From Timema cristinae (taxonomy: Eukaryota > Arthropoda > Insecta > Phasmatodea > Timematidae), in the NCBI GenBank assembly GCA_039000515.1, contig JBCFYV010000520.1, positions 1-64,000 on the forward strand: a DNA stretch of 64,000 nt, in the 5' to 3' direction. Below the pieces are notes generated by a model, which made no database searches, was not told the origin of the DNA, and saw only the letters and a list, made by a program, of their open reading frames with translations. This document shows, piece after piece, positions 32,444-43,329 of this stretch (positions are counted from its first letter, which is position 1; each line of letters opens with the position of its first letter). Both the position numbers and the translations under genes were made by a program.

Positions 32444-34425
32444 ATGGCATAGGGAACACAAAAGTTCATTAATTTTAATGGTTTTAAATGTATATTTACT
32501 TATCATCGGCTTCATGTCGTGGTCAATATTGCTAAAGTGCTATGACTGAACACTGAGTGCGTAAATTAATCAGCTCAATAACTTGACTAGTTCGATTCCC
32601 TGTTAGGTTGAAATTACTTAGTACTAGCGTGATACGAACTCGGCCAAGGCACAAGAGATTTTGAACATACAATAAGTGCGTTACAGAGTGTTAGTAACAT
32701 TTACTTTCAGCTAAGAGCTTTTCTTAAAAAAAAAGTACTTGAAATATCAGAATAATCGCTGCATTGTTATATAGAAGTATTTATTTGTATCTTAATTTTG
32801 ATATTATTTCCACAGTGAATAAAATAGTATCGCTGCTCATCCATTGTACTTAAATTAGTAGATACAGATAGCCTAAGCGCCAGTAATATGCATACCATTA
32901 AAAAAACTTACCCTTTACTACAAGAAGTTAAATAATCAATTATATCTTTGATTTTCTTTGTGCGCCCTTTCTTAACAAACTTGTTATTCACAAGGATATA
33001 AAATAATATTTTGTAAATACTTCTCCACCTCAAAATTTATACAATCCATTGGATTTTGTTCGAAAGCAAAAAGGTCACATATTGTTAATTATATAAAAAG
33101 TAATCACCGTGGGTACTTATTGTTCGGGATTCGATACATTTCTTCCAAAACGAGCGCACAAACTGCGAGAATGCAACAGGTTCAAATTAAAAGTAATCAC
33201 ATTTAACACGCTAATAAAATAAAATTAACATTTTCACATCTTGACTACCAAAAACTTCGTTCATTAACTTTTTGAAAAATAACTTATTCCAAAGTCCAAT
33301 GAGAGTCAAATCCTAGACAGTAAAATAAAAACTAGTATATAAAATTATACTGAGAACGTCTCCAAATTACATTTAGACCAAACTTTATTTAAAATAACTA
33401 TGTTTGATATGAGCAGGAAATGTTTATTTTCATTTATTATAATAGTGGATTAAAAATTCAATTTACAGTAGTTTTCATTTACTTTAAATATTAACACTTA
33501 TTATTACAACGTGTAGTGCTAAAGAATGAGAAAACTCAAGAAAGAATATAAGATAAGAGTGAAGAATTTTACATGTTTTACTGCCTCAGTTAAATAAGGG
33601 CTAATGTCATAAAACTTTGTATATGGAGAAGCGTGTGGTTTTTTCTTTGAAAATAATGTATCACTAGGGTAATACTCTCATTGAAGTAAGTAGGGACCAA
33701 GTATATTTATTCACACAGCAGGAAGACTTTGTGAGTATTTTAGTTACTGAATATATTAAGATGTTTAATTGTTTATATTTAATTACGCAAATTTTCATAA
33801 TTGGACATTGGCCCTTCTTATCCTAACGTACATGGTATTAATGTTTCTTTGACTCAAGAAGGTCACAGAGATTAGTTTAACCCTCCATTGCCGCCTGCAT
33901 TCCGATACAGCAGGTTAGCCAACGCTTGCAAAATGATACTAGCTTGTAAATGGGTAATGATCATACTAACGACACCTATTATCAGCTAAGACAACTAGTT
34001 GCAGAAGGAAAAGTTGTATTTAAAACCATGTATTTTGACTAGAGAGTCGACTTGGGAGTCGTTAGAGCTCAATATCGTCGTGATTATTGAAGCTAACCCA
34101 AATTAAAAAATATGTCTAAAAAGAAAAAAGAAATTATTCATTAAATAGAATGTTATAAACAAACACTCTAGCTTAATTGTACAAAGAAAATAAATAAATC
34201 CATTAATAATTTTTGTTATCCCATTTAAAATGCATTGAAATGGAAACATTTTAATGAAATTATTTCAATAACTATTTTTAGCATGGTTTGAAAATTCCAT
34301 AAGAATTATGAAAGATGCCCAGATATGTTACTAAAATAAATAAAAAACAACAAGGTTGAATTATTAAATATATTTTGTTCTAAATTCTTTTGTTTAGAAC
34401 CGTGCATTTATGGGTAGGCAGGGCC
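32444..34425. other. Right part of the TTAA element, no gene seen
   Basis: AT-rich. A box-B-like AGTTCGATTCCCTG near 32590-32604 suggests one more old tRNA-headed fragment. I searched for a transposase-like frame and found only short, interrupted ones. Confidence 0.4.
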
Positions 34426-34520
34426 TTAACCGAAAAAGGTACGCCTTTTAATACACAACTAGTCCTTCAATACGCGATTTAACTAGCTCAACCGAGGAAG
34501 ATATAGCTCATAATAATGGC
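34426..34520. repeat. 65-bp minisatellite, right part
   Basis: After TTAA the array resumes with CCGAAAAAGGTACGCCTTTT, AATACACAACTAGTCCTTCA and a decaying last unit (GATTTAACTAGCTCAACCGA). This completes the unit begun at 30321-30339. Confidence 0.9.
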
Positions 34521-35124
34521 AAAGCCCTATATATTTACTAATTGGATAACAGGAAGAGAACATGAACACACATAGTGAATGGTTTGGTCTATCTCCACGG
34601 AACCCATCCCATGTCCTTTATACTCGTGGTCAACAACTATAACCCCTTGGCCAAAATGACGGATTCCACACGTTATCTTATTTTATTGCAAAAAGTGTAA
34701 AGTGTGTATGATAATTTGTTAGCGTGGAGTGTTAAGCAATATGAGACAAACTATCGTGTATATAATTTAATTTTTACGTGGAATGGCAAGAAAGATGAGA
34801 GACAGTGTAGTGTGCACATTATGAGTTGTTTATGAGGATGCCAAGTAGGCTTAGACGAAGTATAGTATGCATAAACCATGCATCCAAACGATGGACCAGA
34901 GGAAAGAAGACTATACAAAGTAATTGACTAAATGACCCAACTTGATCCATTAGACGTATATTTAGCTCAGATCCACTACATTAATTATTATAAATTCAAT
35001 ATAAATGGGCGGTATCCGATATTGTGTCTTTAGTGGACGTATAAAAGACTTATTTTTTTCAGAGCAATCAATTATTATTGTATATTTATTTCACCTCTTA
35101 TCATTGGCTGTTTGGGCTACATAA
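34521..35124. other. No recognised feature
   Basis: Mixed AT-rich DNA; no repeat shared with the window and no credible open frame. Confidence 0.4.
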
Positions 35125-35350
35125 GATTATATATTTATTATTATTATTATTATTATTATTAGCACCGCGTCTTACTACCCATTCGGGCTATACGCAGATT
35201 ATATATTAATTACGCTTGAGTAATAGGGATGAAAAAGGACAAATATTGAGGAAATGTACCAGCATTTGCGTGAATTAAGACAGATTCTAGGGAAAAATCA
35301 ATACACCCACCCAGGATTCGTGCCACAACTTCCCCGGAAAGACTAGAGTG
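35125..35350 (-). repeat. SINE family A, possibly composite
   Basis: (ATT)n then GCACCGCGTCTTACTACCCA and the A body to CACCCAGGATTCGTGCCACA. GATTATATATT occurs at 35125-35135, before the ATT run, and again at 35197-35207, just after the tail segment. So the tail segment (35136-35196) could be a separate tail-only insertion next to an older copy. Alternatively the direct repeat is coincidental. Confidence 0.7.
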
Positions 35351-35476
35351 ACATCTTCATCTGCGTGTCCATCCCGTTCGTCAGACCTGTCGAGAAAATC
35401 TGGCCGAGAAATGCATAGCAAATACTAAAGAGATTTCCTTCCCTTGTCATTCCTGCTAACCACTATGCCACCCCTA

Positions 35477-35757
35477 TTATTATTATTATTATTATTATTT
35501 AGCACCACGTCTTACTACCCGTTCGGGTTATACGCTAAAGTACTAATTACGCTAATGGGTTAGGAATTAGGAAGGTTGAATTTAAAGAAAGTAAACCCGC
35601 ATTTTCGAGGGAGAGTGGAAAAAAAACCATTTAAGAACCGCCCAGCCCCCTCACCCCTCAGTTCACCCGACCAAGATTCGAACCTCAATCTCCCGTCCTT
35701 GGCAGTATAGCTCAACACTAAACTAGCGCATTAGCTAACTACACCACCGAAGCCGTT
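35477..35757 (-). repeat. SINE family A
   Basis: (ATT)n, GCACCACGTCTTACTACCCG, GGAATTAGGAAGGTTGAATT, GACCAAGATTCGAACCTCAA (box B), CATTAGCTAACTACACCACC with GAAGCCG. It abuts a minus-strand box-A-like stretch of another tRNA-headed repeat at 35455-35476 (reverse complement GGGTGGCATAGTGGTTAGCA). Confidence 0.88.
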
Positions 35758-36164
35758 AACCTCAACTCAATCGGGCGGGATACAAAACACGGCAAACCAG
35801 ACCAAACTAACTTGATGTTTAGTTCACGCGCTTACCGATGCAAGTATAAATCGTGGAGTGATATAAATTGTGGTGTTTACAAAGTGCACGTCACTATATA
35901 AGCCAATAAAAATAAGACAAGGGCCCGAGTCTTGAATAGTCACTCCCGATGCACGAACGCCATCCCTTTCCCAGATTGAACCACTTGATCACATGACGAC
36001 AATAGATTGGAGAAGAGGTGGAGTGAGGGGAGGGGGCAGAGAAGAGTCTTCCATCAAATGGCGGTTTTCTGTTAACTCCCATTCCCGCGTGATTCAATGC
36101 CACATCCATGTGTGTGGGTGTGTCCTACTTTATAGTACACAAGCCAGGTTTGAGAACCTGCGAC

Positions 36165-36362
36165 CTGCCACATTGGGAGCGCGGGCTAACGCATCAGTCT
36201 CATCTTGTCCAGTATAATGGCAACGGGTTTCTAATCACAAACGAGTGGACTGAAGTGTTTCCTCTGGCCCCAAAAATTATTTCCAGCTCTCCCTCCACGC
36301 GAATGCGGGTACACACCCTTTGAATCCTAGAGTCCTAATCCCTAACACATTTGTATAAAATA
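36165..36362 (+). repeat. Degraded SINE family A
   Basis: GCCACATTGGGAGCGCGGGC, CAGTATAATGGCAACGGGTT, CTCTCCCTCCACGCGAATGC, GGGTACACACCCTTTGAATC and CTAATCCCTAACACATTTGT. The tail is lost. Confidence 0.65.
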
Positions 36363-36489
36363 TGTTTGGGGAGGGTATTTTAACATGCAGCAAGATAAAT
36401 GCTCACAAAGATTTTAGAAATCGAATATCACATTACTAGCCTATGGTAGGCTACTTTGAGATAATCTATTTTTATTTATTTGAGATATT

Positions 36490-36725
36490 GAACGTGCACT
36501 TTCTGAACCGACTGATTATATCAGCACACGAGAATTTATATGAGCGAGCGATAAAGTGCCTACCGACTTTTCCGGGAAGGGTATTTTCATATAGGTTACC
36601 GTCTAGAGTTTTGTTACATGAAACAATCGACATAAGACCGGCGGCTTTATTTGTCCTTCGAAGGAAGATGTTCCTGATTTTTGTCACTCAAGAAAAATCC
36701 GTATACGCCAGCTGGGTTTGAACTT
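36490..36725 (-). repeat. Dispersed repeat E, copy 3
   Basis: Best-preserved of three copies (others at 4755 and 6755). Begins TGAACGTGCACTTTCTGAAC and ends CCAGCTGGGTTTGAAC, whose complement is box-B-like. The overlapping open frames on both strands are incidental. Confidence 0.6.
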
Positions 36726-37229
36726 TTGGGCCCACGAACATCAGGTTTTGAAGCAAACACTTTTCCCCAAGACCACAGAGGCCGACTTGAGATAATCGAT
36801 TCTAAGTAATAAGAATGTGCAAGCAGCGTATGGACTTACAAAGTGCGACATAATCTTCTTTCTCTCCCTCGAACACACATTCATCAATCATCTTTGCTTA
36901 GCACCAAGTTTCAGGTTTCAAAACAAACGCTTACCTATTCCCCCAAGTGTGTGTGTGTGTGTGTATAAATATATATGCGAGGGGGTGGGGGGTTGATACA
37001 CACCTTTTTTTAATATGCTATATCTGGTAGTTAACATAGTGATTGTATCGGGTAAATTAATTAAATGAACTTTCATTGCGTTGGTTTTTCATTGATAATG
37101 TAGTTTAATATAGTGTAAAACAAGGCATTGTTGATTTCACAAATTAATAATTAGGCCTGTACATTTTACAGACTAAACGGATTTAACTATATAAATTGAA
37201 CCGACTCTTACTACACCTGAAAAACAAGT

Positions 37230-37600
37230 TTGATGTTACAATGTAAACAAAGTCCTCCCACAATTGAGAGCGTCTACAATTTTCACCCGAGTCCTTCTGT
37301 ATTTTCAACAAGAGTACCCGGTTTTCTCGGCCCAACACTACTTCATACCTCCGTTGGACTGCGTCTTATTGGTCATTACATCCCTACCCTTGTTCATCTT
37401 GTTTGAATTTTCACCAATGGGAACGGAACATATTTAAACTGTAAAGAAGGTACTCGAAGTTTCTTTGTTTCTTCCTCCTGTCGGTTATGCCGGCGACTGT
37501 TTCTTGGTGAACGTATCCCCTCCTCCCCCCACAGGAAAAGAAAACAAATTATCTGTCGGTTCCTAACAATTTAAATATTACTGACAAAATGTCTCTCTCG
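37230..37600 (+). repeat. Promoter-like dispersed repeat, copy 1
   Basis: Corresponds to the corrupted block at 60800-61150 (shared CAATGGGAACGG, a TCGAAG block, GTTTCTTCCTCC/GTTTCCCCTTCC). It contains ATTGGTCA and CACCAATGGG (CCAAT boxes in both directions), then ATATTTAAAC (TATA-like) within about 70 bases. It may be the promoter part of a mobile element such as an LTR; no coding partner is visible. Confidence 0.45.
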
Positions 37601-39880
37601 CGTAGACCAGATATGTTAATAGTTCAATACTATAGTCATAAACTTAACGTGTAAATCATCTACCTTTTGGATTCAAAGACCTAAAAAATGTAACAAATAA
37701 TGTTCATCTTTAATTGTCATTATAATATGTTTGGATTTTATTTTGTCTTTGCTCAATAAGATTACTAAAAATTTTTTAGGTTGATTTAATTGTTTGCTAA
37801 CCACTTTCCCCTCGGCCCCTAACCCAATAGTGGATGGCGTTATAAATATTGTGTAATAGGCCCTAGGTGCCACCTCTCCAAAACCAGAGTCTTCCCCTAT
37901 TTAATAAGCCACAATCCACCACTGTGAACAATTTTCCGATTGAAAATTAAATGAAAAATATGTATCTCTAGTCCCTTGTAACCACATCCTCAGGTATCGG
38001 ATCAAGGAACGGCTTTCAGATATGAATGTTAGCTATGAGCAAGACCGTAGTCGGGCGGGGGGGGGGGGGGGGAGTTCAGAGGTGCTTAATATTTAGAATT
38101 TATCCTAGACGCCGGCAGTTAGGGGGGGTGTTGCCATAAAAACACTTCAGATAACTTTTAGAACTGTTTGTCATTTTTAATATTTTTTCTAGCCTGAGGT
38201 AATTAGGAAATGTATCCACGAACCCCTCCCCCCCCAACCCTTAAATTATTGGCTGGCTGCGGCCTTGGCTATGAGTATCTTGAATAAGCAGTGGCCGACA
38301 AACAAGGAGTGGTCCTCAAACTTGGGGGTTGGGTGGGGGAGTTACGATCCCTCACCGTAAAAGTATATTCTTAAGAAACAAAAACTTCATGATCTGTATG
38401 CATCCCCAAGTATATTAAGGATAATCAGGACGGGCAGACTAAGGTTGGGTGGTCATTTGGCAAGTATGGGCGATGCCAGGAGTGTACACAACATTTTAAT
38501 TGAAAACATTGAAAATACAAGACCCTTTTGTAGGCCAATACGTCAATTAGAGGATATTGTGAAAATTATTTGAATCAAGTTGTGTGAAATGGTACGACAC
38601 AATCATAAAGTATATTATAGTTTAGAACAGAATTTTCAAAAATAGGTTTTCAGTACATCAACCTTAAATAAGTTTCCTAAAACTATATTTTTATTTAAAT
38701 ATTTTAAACACTTTATACTCTCTTCAGACATAAAATTTAAACATAATTGAAAGGGCATTTTAAAAAAAGAATCAAATATCAATGAGTTAACTACACTTAA
38801 ATGAAAATTGTTTTTAGAAAAATCCACATAAAATGTTAGTTATTATATAGAACACATTCCAAACAGCCATTATGAAAAAAAACTGGCGTAATAATTCTAA
38901 AGGTAATTTTTTTAATATCCAGTAAACAATAAACTACCGTTAATTTTTAAACTATAATTAAAATCTCGATGCATGGCAATCTATCAATATCAAGTTTGTA
39001 TGACATACATAATATTTTATTATAAAACCCACTCTCTTGAATTCAGAGGCACATAAAACGTCAAGATTCATCAAAATCTTGAGGTAGAAAATATTCAAAA
39101 TTACAATACCATAAAATAAAAAGGAGAGAGCAAAATTAAAGCTTATAGGCTAATTTAATGTAGGCCTTGGCCAAATAATTCGTCCTGTAACTATCAATAA
39201 TATTTTTACAGACAGTGTAAATGTTAATTATTCAACATTAATTTGTATAGGGTCTACTCTCTGAAAGTAAAGCGATCCTGTCCTAGTATAGTTCAGGAAT
39301 TGAAAGCAATCGTCTGTTTAGAAGATGTATTAAACAATAGCTTGATGCCTTGAGCGCAATCGTTCATTAGCAGTGTCAATAAATCAACTTCTATCAGATA
39401 AAAATTATGATAAGAGTGAGTGGAAGAGCTCATTGTGAGCTGCACTCCTCACATGTTAATCAGGCCACACAAAACAAATTACGATTACTCAGTCCCACGT
39501 TATTATATTATTATCAATTCGGATTGACATCTAGAGAGGAAAAATTCTAGAGCGCTATTAATTGTTAGGTACTTTACCTTACCTTACACAAACAGACGCT
39601 ATTCAATGTTATTATAATGTATTATTATTATTAAAACAATACATGTGCAATGTATTATAAATCAATATATCAGTATAGCCATCAGGAAAAAATAACCAAA
39701 CTTTGATTATTAGCAGATTATTATTAATAGCATAGTACCCGTTTCAAAATCAAAAGCTTCATTTCTGGTCGTGTAATGTGTTCCATTAGCATATGTTGGA
39801 CAATGATTGAGAATGTGAATCATTTTATGGTGACCCTCAGAATCTGGGAGGTGCATTTTATTTAAATACTCTATAGAAAA
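37601..39880. other. AT-rich stretch with poly-G tract
   Basis: No coding or repeat structure recognised except a run of 16 G at about 38057-38072. Short open frames on minus are low-complexity. Confidence 0.4.
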
Positions 39881-39884
39881 CCAT

Positions 39885-41018
39885 TTCGATCCAGTAATGA
39901 AAAAGGAACCAGAGATGCCATCGAGATGCTGAGAATAATTTCATAGAGACTGCTTAAAGTTAAGAAAGAAGTATACATTGATTCCATCGACTGACAAAAG
40001 GCGTTCAATAGGATGAAGTGGAAGAAATTGATGGAAATACTCAAGATGGACATCAACTGGAGTAACAGAATGCTGATTGCAAACCAGTTCCTGGGATAGC
40101 GGGCGAGTAAAGGTTAGGCTGGATGGAGAGACCAACAGCGTAGTAATAGGAAGAGGAGACAGGGATACTGTTTGTTACCCAGTCTTTTCAACTTGTATAG
40201 AGAGTGGCTGGTCACGGAAGCCCTGGAAGGACGTGGCAATTCCAGGGTAGGACGACGCGTCATCAACACAATAAAATACGCAGATGATTTAGCATTAATG
40301 ACCAAAAATATAGTTGCAGGAAATGATGGACAGCTAGTGGAAAAAAGGAGAAGATATGGCAAGAAGATCAACACTGAGAAGTCAGAAGTGATGGAGATTT
40401 CAAAAAATAAAGAGCCACCGAAAATCAAAATTGGAAAACAGGAGTTGGAAAACAGAGCAGTTCAAGTACCTGGAAAGTCTGCTGAGAAAGGATGCCTACT
40501 ATAACAAGGAAATTATATTAAAGACCGCCATGGCCAAGGAAGAGGTTACTGCTGACCAGCAAGTTGAGTTTGGAACTAAAGAAAAAACCGATAAAATTCT
40601 ACATGTGAAGCATCGCACTGTATGGAGCAGAAACTTGGACTCTCAGAATGATGGAGAATAAAGACTTGGAGAGCTTTGAAATGTGGTGCTGGAGAAGACT
40701 TGAGAAAACCAGGTGGACAAAGAGAATGACAAATTAAGAAGTCCTTTAAAAAGTGGGTGAGAAGATAACCATTTTGTGGTTATTCTTCGGTGCAAAGCAT
40801 ACTGGATCGGTCAAATTCTTAGGAGGAACAGTCTTTTGCACGTCGTCATAAAAGGAAAGGTTGAGGGAATAAAGAGCTTAGGAAGGAGGAGGATTCAAAT
40901 ATTGGATGAAATGAAGGAAACGAGAAAATTATGGGAGCTGAAGAAGGCAGAAAACGGGGCAAATTGGCGGTCTAACTCCAATGACAAAAGGAATGGACCC
41001 GTCGTAAGACAAAACATC

Positions 41019-41053
<35 letters not shown>
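39885..41053 (+). pseudogene. LINE (non-LTR retrotransposon) 3' fragment, reverse transcriptase
   Basis: Successive plus-strand frames give the C-terminal half of a LINE reverse transcriptase. First comes a start like RNEKGTRDAIEML (near 39885), then an altered motif-A region (IDSID, stop, QKAF, near 39980). KWKKLMEILKMDINW follows, and PSLFNLYREWLVTEALEG with IKYADDLALM at about 40180-40300; the YADD catalytic box is intact. Then come KINTEKSEVMEISKN, a FKYLESLLRKDAYYNKEI stretch, and a last frame with WIGQILRRNSLLHVVIKGK to GPVVRQNI. The stop is the first TAA of a (TAA)n run at 41019-41053, so there is almost no 3' UTR. Several frameshifts and stops make it dead. The 5' part (endonuclease and early palm) is missing, as expected for 5' truncation. 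Clade not assigned. Confidence 0.9.
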
Positions 41054-41055
<2 letters not shown>

Positions 41056-41129
41056 GATAAAATATTTACTACAATAAAAGTAAGAAACTGTTCCCAATTG
41101 AATATTTTATCATAAACAACATTTTTTGT

Positions 41130-41850
41130 ATGCGTTTTCGTTTTTCGGTGTCCCTCAGGTGACTTTTAGGTCACCAAGAATTTCGGCACCCTTTTTGGCT
41201 AGGGGCTCCTGCCTACAGAATTTCAGTTTCCTAGGTCTTTTGTACTCAGAGATCTTTTCGACTTTGGTTTTTTAGAAATCCCCCATTTTGGGGCCTACAA
41301 TAGGAATGTTCGCATTCTTTTGGGTAAGGGACTAGCTGCTTGAAGAAATTTAAGCTTCCTAAGTCTTCTGGGCTTCGAGAATTATTCGACATTGGTTTTT
41401 GAATGAAAAGTAAACCGTTTAACCAGCCATTAACCCTACCCTCTTGGAGACTTTTGTTCACCAAGTATTGTTGCACCCTTTTGAATTAAGGGCTCCCTGT
41501 CTTTACAAAATGTCAGCTCCTTAAGTATTATATGAGTTCCGAGATTTTTTCTACTTTGGTTTTTTGTAAATCCCCTGCTTGGGGGGAGGGGAGAGGGGAA
41601 TTTTCTGTTGCCAAGTATTTCTGCACCCTTATGGGTTAGGTGCCTGCCTGCAAAATTTCAGCTTCCCAGCTGTTCTGGGCTTCGAGAATATTTCAACTTG
41701 TTTTTTTTTTATAAAACCCCCTATTTTTTAATGTCCCCAAGGGGAATTTTCAGTCACCAAGTATTGTTGCCTCCTTTAGGGTTTGGAGCTACTTGCCTGA
41801 AAAATTTCAGCTTCCTAGGTTTTATATGTTTCGCCATATATATATATATT
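41130..41850. repeat. Degenerate tandem array of about 145 bp
   Basis: CACCAAGTATTGTTGCACCC or close variants occur near 41174, 41461, 41611 and 41755, with a more diverged unit between the first two. Each unit continues with a GGGCTCCTGCCTGCAAAA-like stretch, ATTTCAGCTTCCTAGGT, GGGCTTCGAGAAT and TTGGTTTTTTGTAAATCCCC. About five units, spacing near 145-150. Confidence 0.8.
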
Positions 41851-41895
41851 TTTTTTTTTTTTTTGCTGGACAGAGGAATTGGTAATTATTATATT

Positions 41896-41924
41896 AGAGA
41901 TTATTATTATTATTATTATTATTA
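41896..41924 (+). repeat. (ATT)n microsatellite beside a small hairpin
   Basis: ATT repeats followed by AACTCTTCGA (41929) and, about 40 bases on, its inverted copy TCGAAGAGTT. No SINE tail adjoins. Confidence 0.7.
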
Positions 41925-42025
41925 CTTTAACTCTTCGAATTCGACTTTTACCATAGAAGAAGAGCCAAACTCGAAGAGTTACTAAAGGAACTCCCTCATC
42001 AATAATGTACTCAGTTCATGTTCGA

Positions 42026-42186
42026 CCCCGACTATTATATTTATATTTAGCACCGCGTCTTACTACCCGTTCGGGTTATACGCTTTAGGTACTAATTACG
42101 CTAATGGATCAGGAATTGGGAAGGTTGAATTAGAGGAAGTGAACCCCCATTTGCGTGGAGGGAGAGTGGAAAACCCCCGACTATTA
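42026..42186 (-). repeat. 5'-truncated SINE family A with 12-bp TSD
   Basis: Body 42038-42174: GCACCGCGTCTTACTACCCG, GGAATTGGGAAGGTTGAATT, TTTGCGTGGAGGGAGAGTGG; the head is missing. CCCCGACTATTA flanks it at 42026-42037 and 42175-42186. Confidence 0.9.
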
Positions 42187-42426
42187 AAATGTGAATAATT
42201 CTGCTTATTGTTTTTTTTTTAATAATATCAATGCTTATTGATTTTCACTACTACTCTTTATTAATATGACTTTTTTTTTGTAACTTTGTGTTTATCTTTA
42301 CTTAGCTACTGTATGAATGTTTATTCTATTTTATTGTGTATTTATGCTTACATGTCAGATACTTTTTTATTTTTCAGTGCTATCCTGTAGGTCTTGTGAC
42401 TGTTGAACGGCACTATAGTAAAATAG

Positions 42427-42461
42427 ATTATATTATTATTATTATTATTATTATTATTATG
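42427..42461 (+). repeat. (ATT)n microsatellite
   Basis: Perfect ATT repeat, not attached to a recognisable SINE. Confidence 0.9.
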
Positions 42462-42530
42462 TATTACGAGATATAATTTCTTTCGATTTTTCTCTCTCAC
42501 TATTAAAATAATTATATTGATTGATCTCAA

Positions 42531-42752
42531 TTATTTAATTCAATGTTATCAGGAGGAAGAACTCACACTTTTATTATTTAATTCAATGTTATCAGGAGGA
42601 AGAACTCACACTTTTATTATTTAATTCAATGTTATCAGGAGGAAGAACTCACACTTTTATTATTTAATTCAATGTTATCAGGAGGAAGAACTCACACTTT
42701 TATTATTTAATTCAATGTTATCAGGAGGAAGAACTCACACTTTTATTATTTA
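42531..42752. repeat. 43-bp minisatellite, five near-identical units
   Basis: TTCAATGTTATCAGGAGG recurs so that CAATG starts at 42541, 42584, 42627, 42670 and 42713, exactly 43 bases apart. I see no differences between complete units, so the array is young or recently homogenised. Confidence 0.95.
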
Positions 42753-43320
42753 CAATATTGTAGTTATTTTATATTATCTAAAAATGTACGTGCTACATAC
42801 TATTTTAAGCAAGTGAAATTATACCTACATATACAACCCTTTAATGAATTTTATTCGCTAGTGAAAAAGTAAATCCTTAATTGATCATACAGTTGTGAAT
42901 TAAATATTATAATTAAAAAACACTTATGAGTTATGAGGTTTTGAAATGTTTTGTGAATTAATTTTAGGTTACCATTTTATTTAATGTCAACTGTATAGCC
43001 ATTTGGTTTGTAAAGTATAGTTACAGTAGAAATAACATTTTATGAAATACAAAACTATTTTAGCGGTCAATATTGATAGCAAAATCATTTCATTACATAT
43101 TAGTATTATTTTATCAGTATTGATACTAGACCTATGTTTCCGAAATTACAGCTGTTGAACATTTGAATTGAAGTATATTTTGAGTATAATATGAAATAAT
43201 TTTAGTAGTTTTTATAAGTGTCGGATACTGTCCTACTGTTCTAAATGAGGGTGTTGTTAGATTAGCTCATCTTTCTTTGGGTTTTTTTTTAATTTGCGTG
43301 AGTCACGCCTTGTGGGACTT
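42753..43320. other. AT-rich stretch, no recognised feature
   Basis: No repeat or coding pattern recognised. Confidence 0.4.
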
Positions 43321-43329
43321 GCGGCCGTG

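Larger units (their letters stand above)
30336..34429. mobile_element. 4,086-bp non-autonomous DNA element with TTAA TSD
   Basis: Body 30340-34425. Ends are a perfect 14-bp inverted repeat, GGCCCTGCCTACCC on the left and GGGTAGGCAGGGCC on the right. TTAA flanks both sides, and the sequence on each side belongs to one 65-bp minisatellite unit. Deleting 4,090 bp puts the next ACGCC word exactly 65 bases after the last. TTAA duplications are known for piggyBac, Kolobok and Sola3. The ends do not start CCCTAG like the piggyBac at 2560. I see no transposase, so it is non-autonomous. It contains a tandem array, a family A SINE, a family G SINE and a TTAC microsatellite. Confidence 0.88.

Noticed and set aside
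30336..34429. Calling the 4.1 kb element piggyBac
   Set aside because: TTAA alone is not diagnostic; the ends do not begin CCCTAG like the local piggyBac and no transposase is present, so the superfamily is left open.
40172..41021. Active reverse transcriptase gene
   Set aside because: YADD is intact, but frames are split by stops and shifts, the upstream motif is broken and the 5' half is missing.
42531..42752. CRISPR-like array
   Set aside because: The 43-bp units are adjacent copies with no unique spacers, in a eukaryotic context; it is a minisatellite.
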